Assembly: GCA_910589415.1 (NCBI GenBank)
Contig: OU342630.1
Coordinates: 6,014,001-6,078,000 of the forward strand
Reading direction: 5' to 3'
DNA from: Malachius bipustulatus
Lineage: Eukaryota > Arthropoda > Insecta > Coleoptera > Melyridae
DNA: 64,000 nucleotides
The notes below the pieces were generated by a model. It did no database searches. It saw only the letters and a list, made by a program, of their open reading frames with translations, and was not told the origin of the DNA. Shown in pieces: positions 11,771 to 23,240 of the stretch. The position numbers and the translations under genes were made by a program. Within the stretch, counting starts at the first letter, position 1, and each line of letters begins with the position of its first letter.

Positions 11771-12155
11771 TATGCATTTATCGTTGAGTATACTTGCCTT
11801 TTCCTTTTCTTCATGATTGTCAATCGTCTGACGGTGTATGAAACTGCAATAAACTTAGAGTGAACTCACGGTTAGTTCTTTAGACTGACCGCTAGATGTC
11901 GCTCTACTTTACACCACACTGTTCTCCGTGTAACAGGCCGAAGCATCCATGCATTCGATGACATCCTCCAGATACTTCAGATGCAGCACACTGATGAGCC
12001 CCAGTAGGGCGAAACACGTGTTTGTACTTGTTCTGGTACTCTGGTTTGCTCTGTTTTTCGATGTGTGGAAGCTCTCTTGATTGGAGTTTCGGGCACTGCT
12101 AGCATGACAACTGTTATGGGCGATGCAGGAATACTCCGACCCCATTTAACAGGCT
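11771..12155 (+). mobile_element. 385-bp Penelope/retrozyme-like insert containing a hammerhead motif
   Basis: Unique sequence between the two 51-bp direct repeats. It contains the hammerhead candidate at 11968-12044 and no reverse transcriptase. Known carriers of type I hammerheads in animals are Penelope-like elements and non-autonomous retrozymes. Assignment to one of these is inference from the ribozyme and the long flanking duplication. Confidence 0.5.
11968..12044 (+). ncRNA. Hammerhead ribozyme candidate 1 (type I topology)
   Basis: Core boxes in order: CTGATGA (11991-11997); stem II GCCC/GGGC with loop CAGTA (11998-12010), including the conserved G-C pair at its base; GAAA (12011-12014); a self-complementary stem III CACGTG (12015-12020); then the cleavage triplet GTT (12020-12022). 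Stem I is formed by cagcaca before the core with tgtacttg after it (interrupted) and closed by CCAGA (11968-11972) with TCTGG (12040-12044). A 6-base palindromic stem III cannot close alone but can pair between two molecules, as in dimeric retrozyme hammerheads. GTT is a weaker triplet than GTC. Confidence 0.65.
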
Positions 12156-12206
12156 AGTAATTGCACTTTATGTGCTTTATACTCATAAGACCTGCATTCA
12201 CTCTTT
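12156..12206 (+). repeat. 51-bp direct repeat, right copy
   Basis: Second copy of the repeat at 11720-11770. Confidence 0.75.
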
Positions 12207-13250
12207 AATTCACGTTATCAAAATTCTAAAAAGTTCAGTTTACATGTTAATAAATCACTTATTTGGAATAGGGAAATAATTTATTATCTTTAAAATTAAT
12301 TATATTCTGATACCTACCTAGATACATTTTTCAAGTTTAATTTAATTTAATTTATTAATTTTTTAACATTGTTAAAAATAAAAAAAAAATTGTTATACTG
12401 TGTTTTTAACAATTTTAGTTTTAAACTAAACAGTTTTCTAAATAAAGAAATATATATTAGAGTTTGAACACAATAATTCTCATTTATCTGCGAATTTATT
12501 GTTAAAATTTGGGACTTCTGTTAAATTCACGATTTAATTGATTTTTTTATTGGATATCTTCTGAAGTTACATTCACTAGCAAAATTATCATTCTTGCTAC
12601 AAAATATACATAAAGGTGGCGGATTTTTGGAAATAAAATTATTTGAGTGTACCTATAAATTTTGAAGCTGAATTTTCGACAATAGGGGAATGTTCTACTG
12701 TCCTGTTCAGTTTAAATTTTTGTTGGGAAAGTTAGCTTGCTGTGAATTAGCAAATCTGCATTGACCAGAAAAATGCTTACTTCACCCGCAAAATTTTCAA
12801 TTTCGAGGTTGGCTTTTAGGTGCATTTGTATAATCGTAGTTTTCATGACGTGGAATCTGGAAGTGGTTGTAAAAACTATCAATTTTGAGGATTTCTTCCT
12901 TCCTATGATATCTATTTTTTTCTAGGAGAATTTTGATTGAAGGACCTCGCAGAATCCTTACGGGAATAGGCTCCCCGGTAAATTTGTTGCAATTTTGTGG
13001 ATCGGTAGTATTCGATGAGTAGATCAGATCAAAAGTCTCCATGGGCATAACCACCCAAAAACTCCTGTTCTCGAGATCACCTTTGAAGATTGAATTTTTT
13101 TTTATAATTTTTTTCTCTGCCCGTCATGGAGATAATTTGTCCACTAAATCCATGGTTATTTTTTATATAACAATGATGAATGGCCTGACTCATCAGGTTT
13201 TGATCAGTTTCTGGTCATCCCCTTTTGAATAGAATAAACTTTTTAATTTT
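12207..13250. other. Intron sequence without a recognisable feature
   Basis: AT-rich. The short open frame at 12797-13054 (minus) has no motif and is probably chance. Confidence 0.3.
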
Positions 13251-14817
13251 AGGGCTGATCTTTTTACTCGCTTGTAAACTTGTTTTTATATTTATCTGTC
13301 CCATTAGCAGAAAATGTGTCTTTTTACCTACTTTTAACCTAAAAGTAGCTTTTAAGTAGTTTATCTTGTCCGTAAGTTACAAGGCAGTTGATCTGCCAAA
13401 TAAGCATGTAAAAGTGGGATCATAACCTAAAAGTTACTGTTTACTAGACTGGCTTGATTGTCCTCTGCTGGCTCACCTTAATTTTCATTATAGAAGATAG
13501 ATGAATATGGTTTTGTATTTTGTTTTATTGGTCGAATAAAGATAATCTGTTTTTTTTTATATTAGTACCTAGATTTGTATAAACTGAACTTTAATGTACA
13601 TATACTTTATTTTTTATTTAGATGGACTTGTCAAACAGCTGTCAAGTTGGTAGCCTGTGCAATCTTTAAGCAGTAATTTTGATATTGTCAGATGGTAGCC
13701 TGTTTTCTCGACCTTGACAAAAAATTTACGTTGTGACTAGAGTCACAGCAACACTCCCCGATTCGGGTATAGGCTATGACGTCACCTGCAAAACATGTTT
13801 CCTCGTTGCACTGTTATAAAACGCAAATTAGAAAATTCTAACTCTATTTTCTTTGATAATAGTCCTTTTTAGTATAGTTAATCATTTTTTGAGGATCAAT
13901 TTAACTGTTGTTTGACATGACTATATCTAATGACGTTTTGCGAAAACTAGGTTTGGTCCCTGAGTTCAGTACTCTAGTCACAGCGAAGCGCCAAAGAACT
14001 GAAAAGTTGAAGTTGTCAAGTTGACAAACAAAATTATTAAATTCAAATTTATTTTGTAAATGCTGACGCAGGTAAATTTATTTCAAAAGAAAGGAAAGAA
14101 TGATTATCAAATGCTGTGAACAATAATAATTGAAAGATTTATATCCAAATCAAACAAAAATGCAGTTTATTCAGATTCATTGAGAAATTCTTTAAAAAAT
14201 GATTGAATAATGTAAGTACCTCTATTTGTCAATAATAGATCTTCTATTTTCAACATTTTTACATAAAACTAAGAAGGAATCGGTCTAATCGTACATATAT
14301 AAAATTTATAAGAGTAAATAGCTAGGTACTTACATTTACAAATGTCTCTAAGATTTCAATTTACGCCTAAAAATTGCGTTTATAGTTTTTCGGATTTTAA
14401 ATTTTGAAATAAAATGACATATCAACCAATCGACATAACCTAAATTAATTTAGTAACCATTCTAGTGGATATTTTAGTAACAACTATCACCATAACCAAC
14501 CTAATCAGTCTTGTTGCCAATCGTTCCCCTAGAATTTTGACTTGGTGGAATCCATCTAATTAAAAAATAAGGCATACTTCTATTCTCATTTCACCTACAC
14601 AGGTTCAAATTCAAATTATAAATGTATACCTAATATGAGGTTATAAAATTGGTAGGTGTCCATGTTTTTAGCTTCTGTCTTTCTTTTTTAGTTTCTCCCT
14701 TTTTTGTTTCAACGTCTAAATGATGGGAAAAAGTAGGAATATTGGTGGAAAATGTGATACACTTTTAAAGTTGCTTGTAAGTTAAAGTGACTTTTAGAGA
14801 GTAAAAAGATCGGCGCT
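13251..14817. mobile_element. Non-autonomous DNA transposon with 17-20 bp inverted ends
   Basis: Left end agggctgatctttttactc and right end gagtaaaaagatcggcgct are inverted and nearly identical. Sub-terminal sequence (stretches such as aaaagtagcttttaag and cttttaaagttgcttg) is also partly inverted. No coding region was recognised and the target duplication is unclear, so the superfamily is not assigned. Confidence 0.55.
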
Positions 14818-16071
14818 TATAATCATTAATAAGTCAATGAAAACATATATTGCGTAAGGTTTGAAAAAATCATGATTTTTTTATTTTTTGGAATTTTTTG
14901 TTAATTCCAAATGTGGTATGATCTATTTTAAGTATTTTTAGGTGCAAACAATAAGAAAATGGTATGTTCATGTTTTGACATGTCTTGTACTGGTTTAGTC
15001 TAGGTTTTAGGAATGTGTCGAATCAATATTTTACCGAATCACTGAATGGATATGGAATTTTTGGCAATTTTGCGTTTTTCTCTTGTATTTTTTTTTTACT
15101 TTTGATTTTGTTGGGTTATTGTTATAAAATAAGTACATAAAATTGAATTAATGAGTCGAAATAAATTTATTTACCTGAATTTATTTGACCATGTAACGTA
15201 ATATCTTTTCAATACTATAAAGAAATGTTTTTTATGTTTCATTAACTAGCAAAAATAAGTAAAATTCAGAAAAATTGAAAACATTTTTTATGCATTATCA
15301 TTATATCTACTACTTATAAAGAATTCTTTAGGGGGCTGAAGTATCGCAAAAAGTGATAGGCCAGTGAAACCCGTTTCACTGTTCAAGAACACAATAAATA
15401 ATAATAAAAAAGGAAAAATATTCTTGGTCCTTTATCGTTTATTTTTATTTCCAAGTCCATGATGATCCTGCCAAGTGGGATCAATAGAAAGATGCAGGAG
15501 ATGAAATATAATAATACAACAGTTTGTTGTTTCCCTAATTACCTACTGCATTTATTCAAACTTAGAGCATGAATATATAAATTATGATCAGTGCCGCTTG
15601 AAGGTTTCAAATTTCAAAAGAAAGAAAAGAAAATGTTTTCAAAAGAAAGATAAGAAAATGTTTTCAATGTTTTCATCAATAATAATTATTGTCTGAGGTT
15701 TATGGCACCCTTCACCCTTCTATATAATATTGTGTGATTTTTGTGACACCAGTTACAATAATATATTGTATAAAATAAATACATAGTATTTTCTGATTTC
15801 TGATTTTTTTTGACTCTAATCATTGATTAATATTAAAAAATTGCTTGATTCAAATCGGGCGAACACCCTGATATTACGCAAGAGTGCTTAGATTTAGAGG
15901 CCGAATTGGCTCTACAACGAGCAGGGATATAGCGACGGTATTTTTTCTATAATAAGATGACATTCAAAGTAATTTTTCAAGTTGAAGCTTGACAAGTATG
16001 ACGTTTCTATATTTGGAACTTCTAAGTTCAGAATGCTCTAGTCAGATAAATGTAGATGCACAAGCGTCTAG
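14818..16071. other. Intron sequence without a recognisable feature
   Basis: AT-rich, with a duplicated run of about 25 bases containing aaaagaaagaaaagaaaatg near 15618-15665. No gene or element boundary seen. Confidence 0.3.
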
Positions 16072-16227
16072 GGAGACCCGGGCTCTAAAAAGGTTCATTT
16101 CGAATTTTTTTAAGGGAGATGTCCTGACCTAAGTGGTCAGATCAGGACATCTCCTCTTAGAAAAAAGATAGTATAAAATGAACCTCTTTTTAGTGCCAAA
16201 CAACCGGGTCTTCTTAGATGCTTTTGT
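16072..16227. mobile_element. Small palindromic MITE or hairpin
   Basis: Outer arms agcgtctagggagacccgg and ccgggtcttcttagatgctt pair, and an inner core pairs ggagatgtcctga (16111-16123) with tcaggacatctcc (16142-16154). It would fold into one hairpin of about 155 bases. Confidence 0.6.
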
Positions 16228-16545
16228 TTTGTTACAATCTAGCATGTGTACATTCTGAACACAAAACATGCATCAATGCAAGTGTCATATTAATTAACTG
16301 TATATCAGAAAGAACCAAATTTAAGGGTGAATATTTCGATAAAATGTCTTCTTATGGCTTATGGTCATGGAGACTTCTGATCCAAAGTTACATCAAATTT
16401 AACCGGGAGGCATCCATAAGAATTCTGCGGAGTCCTTTGTTATGATTAATTCGAGGTTGATTATAATTTCTTGTACTACCTATTTCTGTAATTGTTTCAT
16501 GAATTTCAGAAATAGGTACAAAAAATTATAATCATTTATAATATA

Positions 16546-17230
16546 CAGGGTGTTGATTTTCAAAACGGGCCATAGGGAATAGAGCATATAGCATTAACCC
16601 ATTTTTAAATAGAACCAGACTTTATTATTACCTACTGACTTATAAAGTTTTATTATTGGATTGTCAACACGTAGAAACGTCATTATTGTTTAGGCAAGGC
16701 ATGCTATAGTCCAATAAAGTCTAAAAAGTCATACGTATCGATTAAGAATACACATCCTTTTGATAGTTCGATTTATTTTGTTTCATATACGTGGTTTTTA
16801 TAGTAACCGTCCAGTTTGTCCAAACACTCCATCCCGCATAAATAAGTATACGTCAACATTGGTTTTGAATGAGAATTACATGCACAACACAGAGGATAGA
16901 ATGTCATTACGTGAATAAATTTTATGTAGCTGTCAGTGGCTCTCAAACTGACGTAAGCGCTTCAATTCATTGTTTGAATGATTTCTTCAATAATAATTTA
17001 CGCTCGTTCACAACTTGACAATTAACTGTTTGACATTTTCTGGTGAAATTAAAAATATTAATTCGGACGGTTAGTGTGACGTCACATCTGACTTTTTAAA
17101 GTTAATCCTACTATATTTTGTGAGTAAACATTAACAATTACTTGAATTTTTACTGAAGAATTTTAGAAAACAACGTGAAATTATATTAATTTCTGATGTC
17201 AATCCTCAAAAACCACTTTCGCAATGCCTG
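16546..17230. mobile_element. Foldback MITE family B, copy 1 (interrupted)
   Basis: Starts cagggtgttgattttcaaaa after TA and ends with ctg before TA. Comparison with the uninterrupted copy at 43575-43951 shows a 407-bp element inserted at a TA (16705-16706). Part of the right arm is missing. Confidence 0.75.
16707..17113. mobile_element. MITE family C, copy 1, nested in family B
   Basis: Bounded by TA (16705-16706 and 17114-17115). The empty site ggcatgctattttgtgag is preserved in the second B copy near 43743. Ends are imperfect inverted repeats (tagtccaataaagtc and ttaatcctacta). A near-identical copy is at 17248-17652. Confidence 0.85.
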
Positions 17231-17247
17231 TATATTATAATCAATTA

Positions 17248-17652
17248 TAGTCCAATAAAGTCTAAAAAGTCATACGTATCGATTAAGAATACACCTCCAT
17301 TTGATAGTTCGATTTATTTTGTTTCATATACGTGGTTTTTATAGTAACCATCCAGTTTGTCTAAACACTCCATCCCGCATAAATAGGTATACGTCAACAT
17401 TGGTTTTGAATGAGAATTAAATTAACAACACAGAGGATAGAATGTCATTATGTGAATAAATTTTATGTAGTTGTCAGTGGCTCTCAAACTGACGTAAGCG
17501 GTTCAATTCATATTTGAATGATTTCCTTCAATAATTTACGCTCGTTCACAACTTGACATTTAACTGTTTTGACATTTTCTGGTGAAATTAAAAATATTAA
17601 TTCGGACGGTTAGTGTAACGTCACATCTGACTTTTTAAAGTTAATCTTACTA
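17248..17652. mobile_element. MITE family C, copy 2
   Basis: About 95% identical to 16707-17113 and flanked by TA. It abuts the foldback that starts at 17655. Confidence 0.85.
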
Positions 17653-17654
17653 TA

Positions 17655-18503
17655 CAGGGTAAGTCATTGATATGGGAAAGCTCGATTGCACCTACACCAT
17701 TAAAGATATCGAAATGAACCAAAAAGTGCTGTAAATGGGAGGGTAAAGTGCAGTTTGTAAAATTATTTTCAGATACACAGGATGGCCCAATATCGCTGTA
17801 CGCCATACAACTTTGTTATTTTAAATGGGACACCCTCTATATTATTACATCTTCAGATTATTTGAGAAAAGTAAAAAAGAATGGTTTGTAAAGTTGAAGT
17901 TTGTAATGAGCGATTTATGAGTTATAAACAAATGAAAATCGCGATTTTCCATTTTCAAAGCAGCTTTTATTAAAAACAGCTCAAGATAGAGGAAAACGGC
18001 GTACATGTTCCTATCTTAACTTTTCAAGCGGTATCCTATTGGATGGATGAAATTTTTATACAGAGTGGTAAAAAATTTGATTATTTTCATCACTCGGTAT
18101 AAAAATTTCAGCTACATGATAGGATACCAAATTAAAAATTAAGATAGGGACATGTAAACCGTTTTTCCATATCTCGAGCCGTTTTCAATATAAGCTGCTT
18201 TGAAAATGAAAAATCGCGATTTTCATTTGTTTATAACTCATAAATCGCTCATTACAAACTTCAACTTTACAAACCATTCTTTTTAACTTTTCTCAAACAA
18301 TCTGAAGATGTAATAATATAGAGGGTGTCCCATTTAAAATAACAAAGTTGTATGGCGTACAGCGATATTGGGCCATCCTGTGTATCTGAAAATAATTTTA
18401 CAAACTGCACTTTACCCTCCCATTTACAGCACTTTTTGGTTCATTTCGATATCTTTAATGGTGTAGGTGCAATCGAGCTTTCCCATATCAATGACTTACC
18501 CTG
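17655..18503. mobile_element. Foldback MITE family D, copy 1
   Basis: An 849-bp palindrome from cagggtaagtcattgatatg to catatcaatgacttaccctg with TA on both sides. The centre is a 37-bp TA-flanked micro-palindrome at 18061-18097. The copy at 36954-39090 is nearly identical but interrupted. Confidence 0.9.
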
Positions 18504-20283
18504 TATATTGTTTCATGAATAATATTATTGCTTTGGAATGGTGTTGCAATATTTTCTCGATTTTTAACTGTTATTTGCAAGTTAGATATGTTTGGCATAA
18601 CAAGTTTTCCAGATTTAAGTTCTTTCAAATCCTGTACAGAATTTACTTTTTTTTTAAACTTATATGTTGCCATTTATTTATACCTCTTCCGAAATGTTTT
18701 ATTAGCTTTATCAGTCATATCTTCATCGTAATAAAAAGCTAAAGTTTTTAAATCATAGAAATATTTCTACAGGGTTTCATTTCCGTTTTTTTTAATTTTC
18801 AAAATTAGATTTAGCTGACACATCATATTAAACAATTATTGTTAAATTCTTTTTCGAAATTTTTTGTGATGTTTTGTCAGTTGGGAGTCTGGCAGTTAAC
18901 CCTCATTTTTCATACGATCTGTTTGTGACTCCATCAAGAAAAGTTCCGAAATAATATATCTTCAATTAATCTGACCAATCGTTAGCGATACTCGATCTTT
19001 CGTAGCATTTGATAAATGTGATGGGATTGAATTTTGCAGGGTGAAGAATTGATGGGCTTATAAATTGGGGGACAACTGGCGTTTTATTTGAATTGAACGC
19101 TTGTGTAATTGTAATGTCTGCCATGGGGTTATTTTGATTGGAAACGTAGAGGGCTAAGTTAGTTGTTTTCCTTGATTTAAAAAAAAAAAATGTTGATTGA
19201 GTGAGGTGGGCTTCTACTTAAATTTGCTTTGGGCTTAAAAACTTCTTCTACTAGCTCACTGCTACACGAAGGGGTTTAAAATTAGAAAATTTGTAGAAAA
19301 CGGGAAAGAAAAGGCATCTCTGGTTAAAGAAGTTATAAAAAATGTAGGTTTATTACTAATGATTTGTTTCAGAGAATTACAATTAAATAAAAAATATAAA
19401 TTTAAAAAATTTACAGTATTATTTGGGGTACTTGCTTTATAAAATTGACGCCTCAAGGGTCGGCTCAATGGAAAATGGAAATGTCACCACCTTTCAAACT
19501 CTTTCGCTGACCTGTCATCCTTGTTACCTCGTCATAACTCGATTCTGTCTGATCAAACTTTGCTCAACATTGCGATATTTATTTAATTTGTTGCATTAGC
19601 ATTTTGTATAGAGAGGAGAGAGGAAAATTTTGTATCAGGGTTTATGGTTACTGAAACATACCCGTAGAAGCCTGCCTCAATTGTATACGGACAAGTATGT
19701 TTTTACATCATACAAATGTTTTGTAACGTCTCTTCTTTTTTGAGAGGACGTATCAGTTATTTTATTGATTAATTCATTAAATAATGCCTCAGACGGGATA
19801 AGGGTAGACTTTTAACAAATTTATACACAACGTTAACATATAAACTATAAATTTATTACCTCCATCAATAATCTAGTTGTATATGAAATCAATAATTTTA
19901 TTCGGATGATCCAAAAAGCTTGTGACCGTAGTCTATATAGCCACTCCTGACATCAGGCGCTGGCAGGCCGCAGTCGACGAACTTGAGTATATAAGGCCCT
20001 GTTTTTATATCTACAGTTGGCCTGAGTTTCTGGGTCAAGTTCACGGCGTAGTTCTTTTTTCTATTTAGTCGATACCTACTCGGCTAGCTGTAATCAGATT
20101 TATTATTTCAAAACAAGAAATATTAAATTCGTTTATCAGAGTTTAAATAATAAGAACTGGACGGGACTTGTTACCGTTATTTCTAACGATCACTTCTCAT
20201 TTGAAATACCGGGTATCGATTTTTGTTTTTGCTCGCCTAACTTCAATACCTGAATTCTGAACGACACATTTGCCCTAATGGTA
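18504..20283. other. Intron sequence; possible promoter or LTR trace near 19.99 kb
   Basis: Mostly featureless. A good TATA box (gtatataagg, 19988-19997) follows a GC-richer block (19935-19985), which may mark a decayed LTR or an element promoter upstream of the second hammerhead. Confidence 0.3.
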
Positions 20284-20350
20284 TGGTGAAGACAGAGACA
20301 TCGATGTTTCAATGTTTATTTCCATCTCATCAGTCTGACACTCGCCACCA
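20284..20350 (-). ncRNA. Hammerhead ribozyme candidate 2 (type I topology)
   Basis: On the minus strand: CTGATGA (20333-20327); stem II GATG/CATT with an 8-base loop (20326-20311); GAAA (20310-20307); palindromic stem III CATCGATG (20306-20299); and the preferred cleavage triplet GTC (20299-20297). Stem I starts with TCTG (20296-20293) pairing with CAGA (20337-20334) and continues after an internal loop with CACCA pairing with TGGTG (20288-20284 with 20350-20346). All invariant core bases are present. The base of stem II is a G-T pair. The palindromic stem III again points to a dimeric form. Confidence 0.7.
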
Positions 20351-20394
20351 CCAGAGGAGTGTGCCGAACAGAAAGAAAGCAAACTATTTGAGTA

Positions 20395-20873
20395 GAATGA
20401 AGATGGATTTTTTCTATCATGACAGTCATGTATATTTTTAAATATTGTTCCCCCTATTAATTTTAGAGAAATGGTACATGAATCATTTGTTGAGATTGAA
20501 AAGCGGCTTCTGTTGATGTAGTTATATTTTGAGTCTGTTGAGCCATTTTCCAGAAAATGGGGAAAAAATTCAATTTGTAGTGTAATTTTTTTAATAGACT
20601 TGGCTCTGACTTGAAAATTGAATAGTTTTTTTTTTAATTTTTAACTTTTTTGTTTGTTGTAATTTCAATTGTTTTAAAGTCAATGCAATTATGAAAATGA
20701 TGACACAAAATGAAAACTTTTTTCTGTTTTTCTCGAAAATGGCTCAACAGACCTACTGCACCAGAAGCAGCTTTTCAATCTTAACAAATGATTTATGTAA
20801 AATTTCTTCACAGAACAATCAACAATTAAAAATAAATCAGTGACTGTCATGATAGAAAAATCCATCTTCATTC
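20395..20873. mobile_element. Foldback element of about 480 bp
   Basis: Left arm gaatgaagatggatttttt and right arm aaaaatccatcttcattc, with further pairing inward (ctatcatgacagtcat with actgtcatgatag, and attgaaaagc with gcttttcaat). The minus-strand open frame inside is a by-product. Confidence 0.75.
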
Positions 20874-20965
20874 TTCAGAGTGGAATATCTCGGTTAGGTA
20901 TTCAGCTAGGCAACCCATGTGCGCATATTTATCAATGTATACATTATCTAATATTTAACTACATA

Positions 20966-21826
20966 CAGTAAAAGTCGTTTATAACGACGCCCAAGGGACC
21001 GTCATTTTAAGGTCGTTGTAAGCGAACCGTCGCTATATCCAACTGGAACTGATACTCACTACAAAAATATTTATGGTTGGAACATAGGTATGTACATATG
21101 TATTTGGAAGCACATTATGTTAAATACATTAATACATAATATGTTGAATACATTTTATCTATTCATAGTATGATTTCCTTGAACTTAAATCAAAATAATT
21201 TCCGGTTTTTCCAAATAGTGGAAATTGTGGAGTGAGACAGATGAAATTCCGTAGCCAGAGAGCTATTAGATTCTCCATTTTCCATTCTCGCAATTATGGC
21301 ACCTTTTTCCTCAATAGTTAAAATTTTTCGCTTTTTTGATTCCGTCCTTTTTATCCTGAATAGTAATTAAAGAAAAAAATGAGTCCTAATGCGTACAGGA
21401 AACTAAATGTTTTTTACTGTATTTTCAAGGATTATCACTGAATAAAATACGTAGATCAATTCACTAACGAAAACTAAAATTCAACCAACACTCACATTCG
21501 CCTTCTGCGTATCTCTGCGTATATTCATTTACTGGCAAATTTCAAGACCACACAAGTTCGCCTTTCTTGGAATACATAAAAAATAAATTGCCTTTTTGTA
21601 AGCCAAGCTACCCTTATTTTTCCATCGACCGTCGTTACACACAGTCTATAAGATGCACACATGAAGCTTTTGTAGTCGTTAAATGCGACTTCGTCGCTTT
21701 ATCCAAACGTCGTTAAATAGGGACAAATTTTACATTAGACCTATAGCAAACCAACCAAAGGTTTAAAAACTCGTCGCTAAATACGGTCGGTCGTTCTAAA
21801 CGACGTCGCTATAAGCAACTTCCACT
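20966..21826 (-). mobile_element. Tigger-like element, internally deleted
   Basis: Left end cagtaaaagtcgtttataac and right end cgctataagcaacttccactg lie between TA duplications and share the Tigger/pogo terminal style. The interior holds a transposase fragment at 21199-21357 (minus). Confidence 0.8.
21199..21357 (-). pseudogene. Tigger transposase fragment, CENP-B-type N-terminal HTH
   Basis: An uninterrupted minus-strand stretch reads KKRKILTIEEKGAIIARMEN and ends HLSHSTISTIWKNRK. This is the CENP-B N-terminal/HTH_psq fold found in Tigger transposases, where it binds the terminal repeats. The catalytic DDE region is absent. The frame is open for about 50 codons, so the copy is fairly young or the deletion recent. 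Confidence 0.8.
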
Positions 21827-21910
21827 GTATTATGTTTATTACATATTGTATTGAGTAATGATAATTCTAAGTTATAAATGTTTTGCAATGCTAATTTGTT
21901 ATTATTGCAG

Positions 21911-22056
21911 CAGGTGTGAAAAAGAAACGGGGAAGACCTTCAAAGAACAACATCACAAAAGATAAAGTTCCTCGGGAACCTCCTACAGTAGACATTAAAG
22001 AGCTATTGAAGAATAATAGTTCCTACTCAAAATATCCCTTCAGGGTGGAGCTGTAA
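21911..22056 (+). CDS. Terminal coding exon with AT-hook; stop codon and 3' end of the gene
   Basis: After the acceptor attattgcag (21901-21910) the frame reads (A)GVKKKRGRPSKNN, then a lysine-, proline- and glutamate-rich stretch, and ends YPFRVEL before TAA at 22054-22056. The core KKRGRPSKN is a classic AT-hook: the G-R-P tripeptide flanked by basic residues binds the minor groove of AT-rich DNA. This suggests a nuclear, chromatin-associated protein. A second AG three bases downstream (cag|gtg) would drop one residue in the same phase, so NAGNAG alternative splicing is possible. The last ~80 residues (three exons) show no globular domain. I cannot name the family. Confidence 0.8.
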
Positions 22057-23240
22057 GAATGTTAATGTGTTTCTGCTTCAACTGCTCTGTCAGAGTAAAA
22101 ATTGTGTAAGTTTAGCTAAAGAATGTTCTACTGTATGTTTTTTTATATTATTCACTATTGTAGTTGATCTCATATCCTTTAATAGTATGATTTAATGAAT
22201 ATAAAAAATCTCCCTTAGTGTAAGCAGTTTTTTAAATTTTTGGTTGTGCACTTGTGAGTCACTTCTATATAGTGATATGTATTATATTCAGATTTGTTTT
22301 TCACTGACTTGAACTTCTTAAATTGAAGAATAGAGATTATATACAAATTGAGCTTATAATTTTAATCTATAAATTGCTACAAAAAACTACCTTGCATGCT
22401 TTATTATACTCATTATTATTATGCAAGTATGTTGTCTTAATTTGCTCTTGCTAAACTTTTCCCAATAATTTGTACATTTGAAACTGCTGGTGTGTTTGTT
22501 CAGAAAGCATTGACCAGAAATCAGTGTTTTTTCACTGCTGGGGATAATTTCATTTTTTGCTTTAAGAAACAATTATTAACAAAATGTCAATGTTGCCAAA
22601 GCTTTTTGAAAGCACAGCATTTGATTCAAAAAAATTTCATAAAAAAAGGATTATTTCGTTGTTATAGTAAATAATATAATGAAACAACTGTATGTATGGA
22701 AGGTATAATTTGTTAGTACAAAATCAGTAATTGAGTGCAGTTTGACGTTGCTCTTAATGTGTAAATAAATAAGTCTCGCTGTTTTAAGCGGTTTATCTGT
22801 GATCAAATTTTCATTTATAGAAATTATTAGTTGTAGTTACATTGTTTATATAAATTTAAAAGTTTCTATTTTTAAATTTAATAAATTAAACATAGCAGAA
22901 CTTGGTTTCCTGTAATGTTAGTTTTGTAATTTTTTTTTATTTAATTTGAAACAATTGTTTTTTGTATTAATAATTATGATATAGTAAAATTACTTTATGC
23001 ATTGTGCCATATAGTCAAAATTTCTGAGAGTTTTTGTTATACCAGTAAGTAAAACAACCAGTTAATTTGTCTGTAACTGGCATTTTTTAAATTATTATTT
23101 ATAGCAGTTGTTCATTTAAAAGTTGGGGTTCTCTTATGTTTTTGAATTATTTATTTTTATTCTATTGTAAAGTTAAAAATGTTATGTAAAAAGTTATTAT
23201 TAATTTAGTGTAATAAAAACTTCACTAATATTTGTTTTTT
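22057..23240 (+). other. 3' UTR and likely polyadenylation region of the AT-hook gene
   Basis: About 1.2 kb of very AT-rich, apparently single-copy sequence follows the stop codon. Possible AATAAA signals occur near 22763, 22880 and 23212. The last is followed within 15-20 bases by a T/GT-rich stretch (tttgttttttattgg), the usual downstream element, so cleavage near 23.23 kb is the best guess. No transposon boundary was seen inside, in contrast to the flanks. Confidence 0.4.

Noticed and set aside
17621..17806. Minus-strand frame identical to the start of the + frame at 38939
   Set aside because: Both read the arms of foldback family D (MAYSDIGPSCV...). Repeat sequence, not a gene family.
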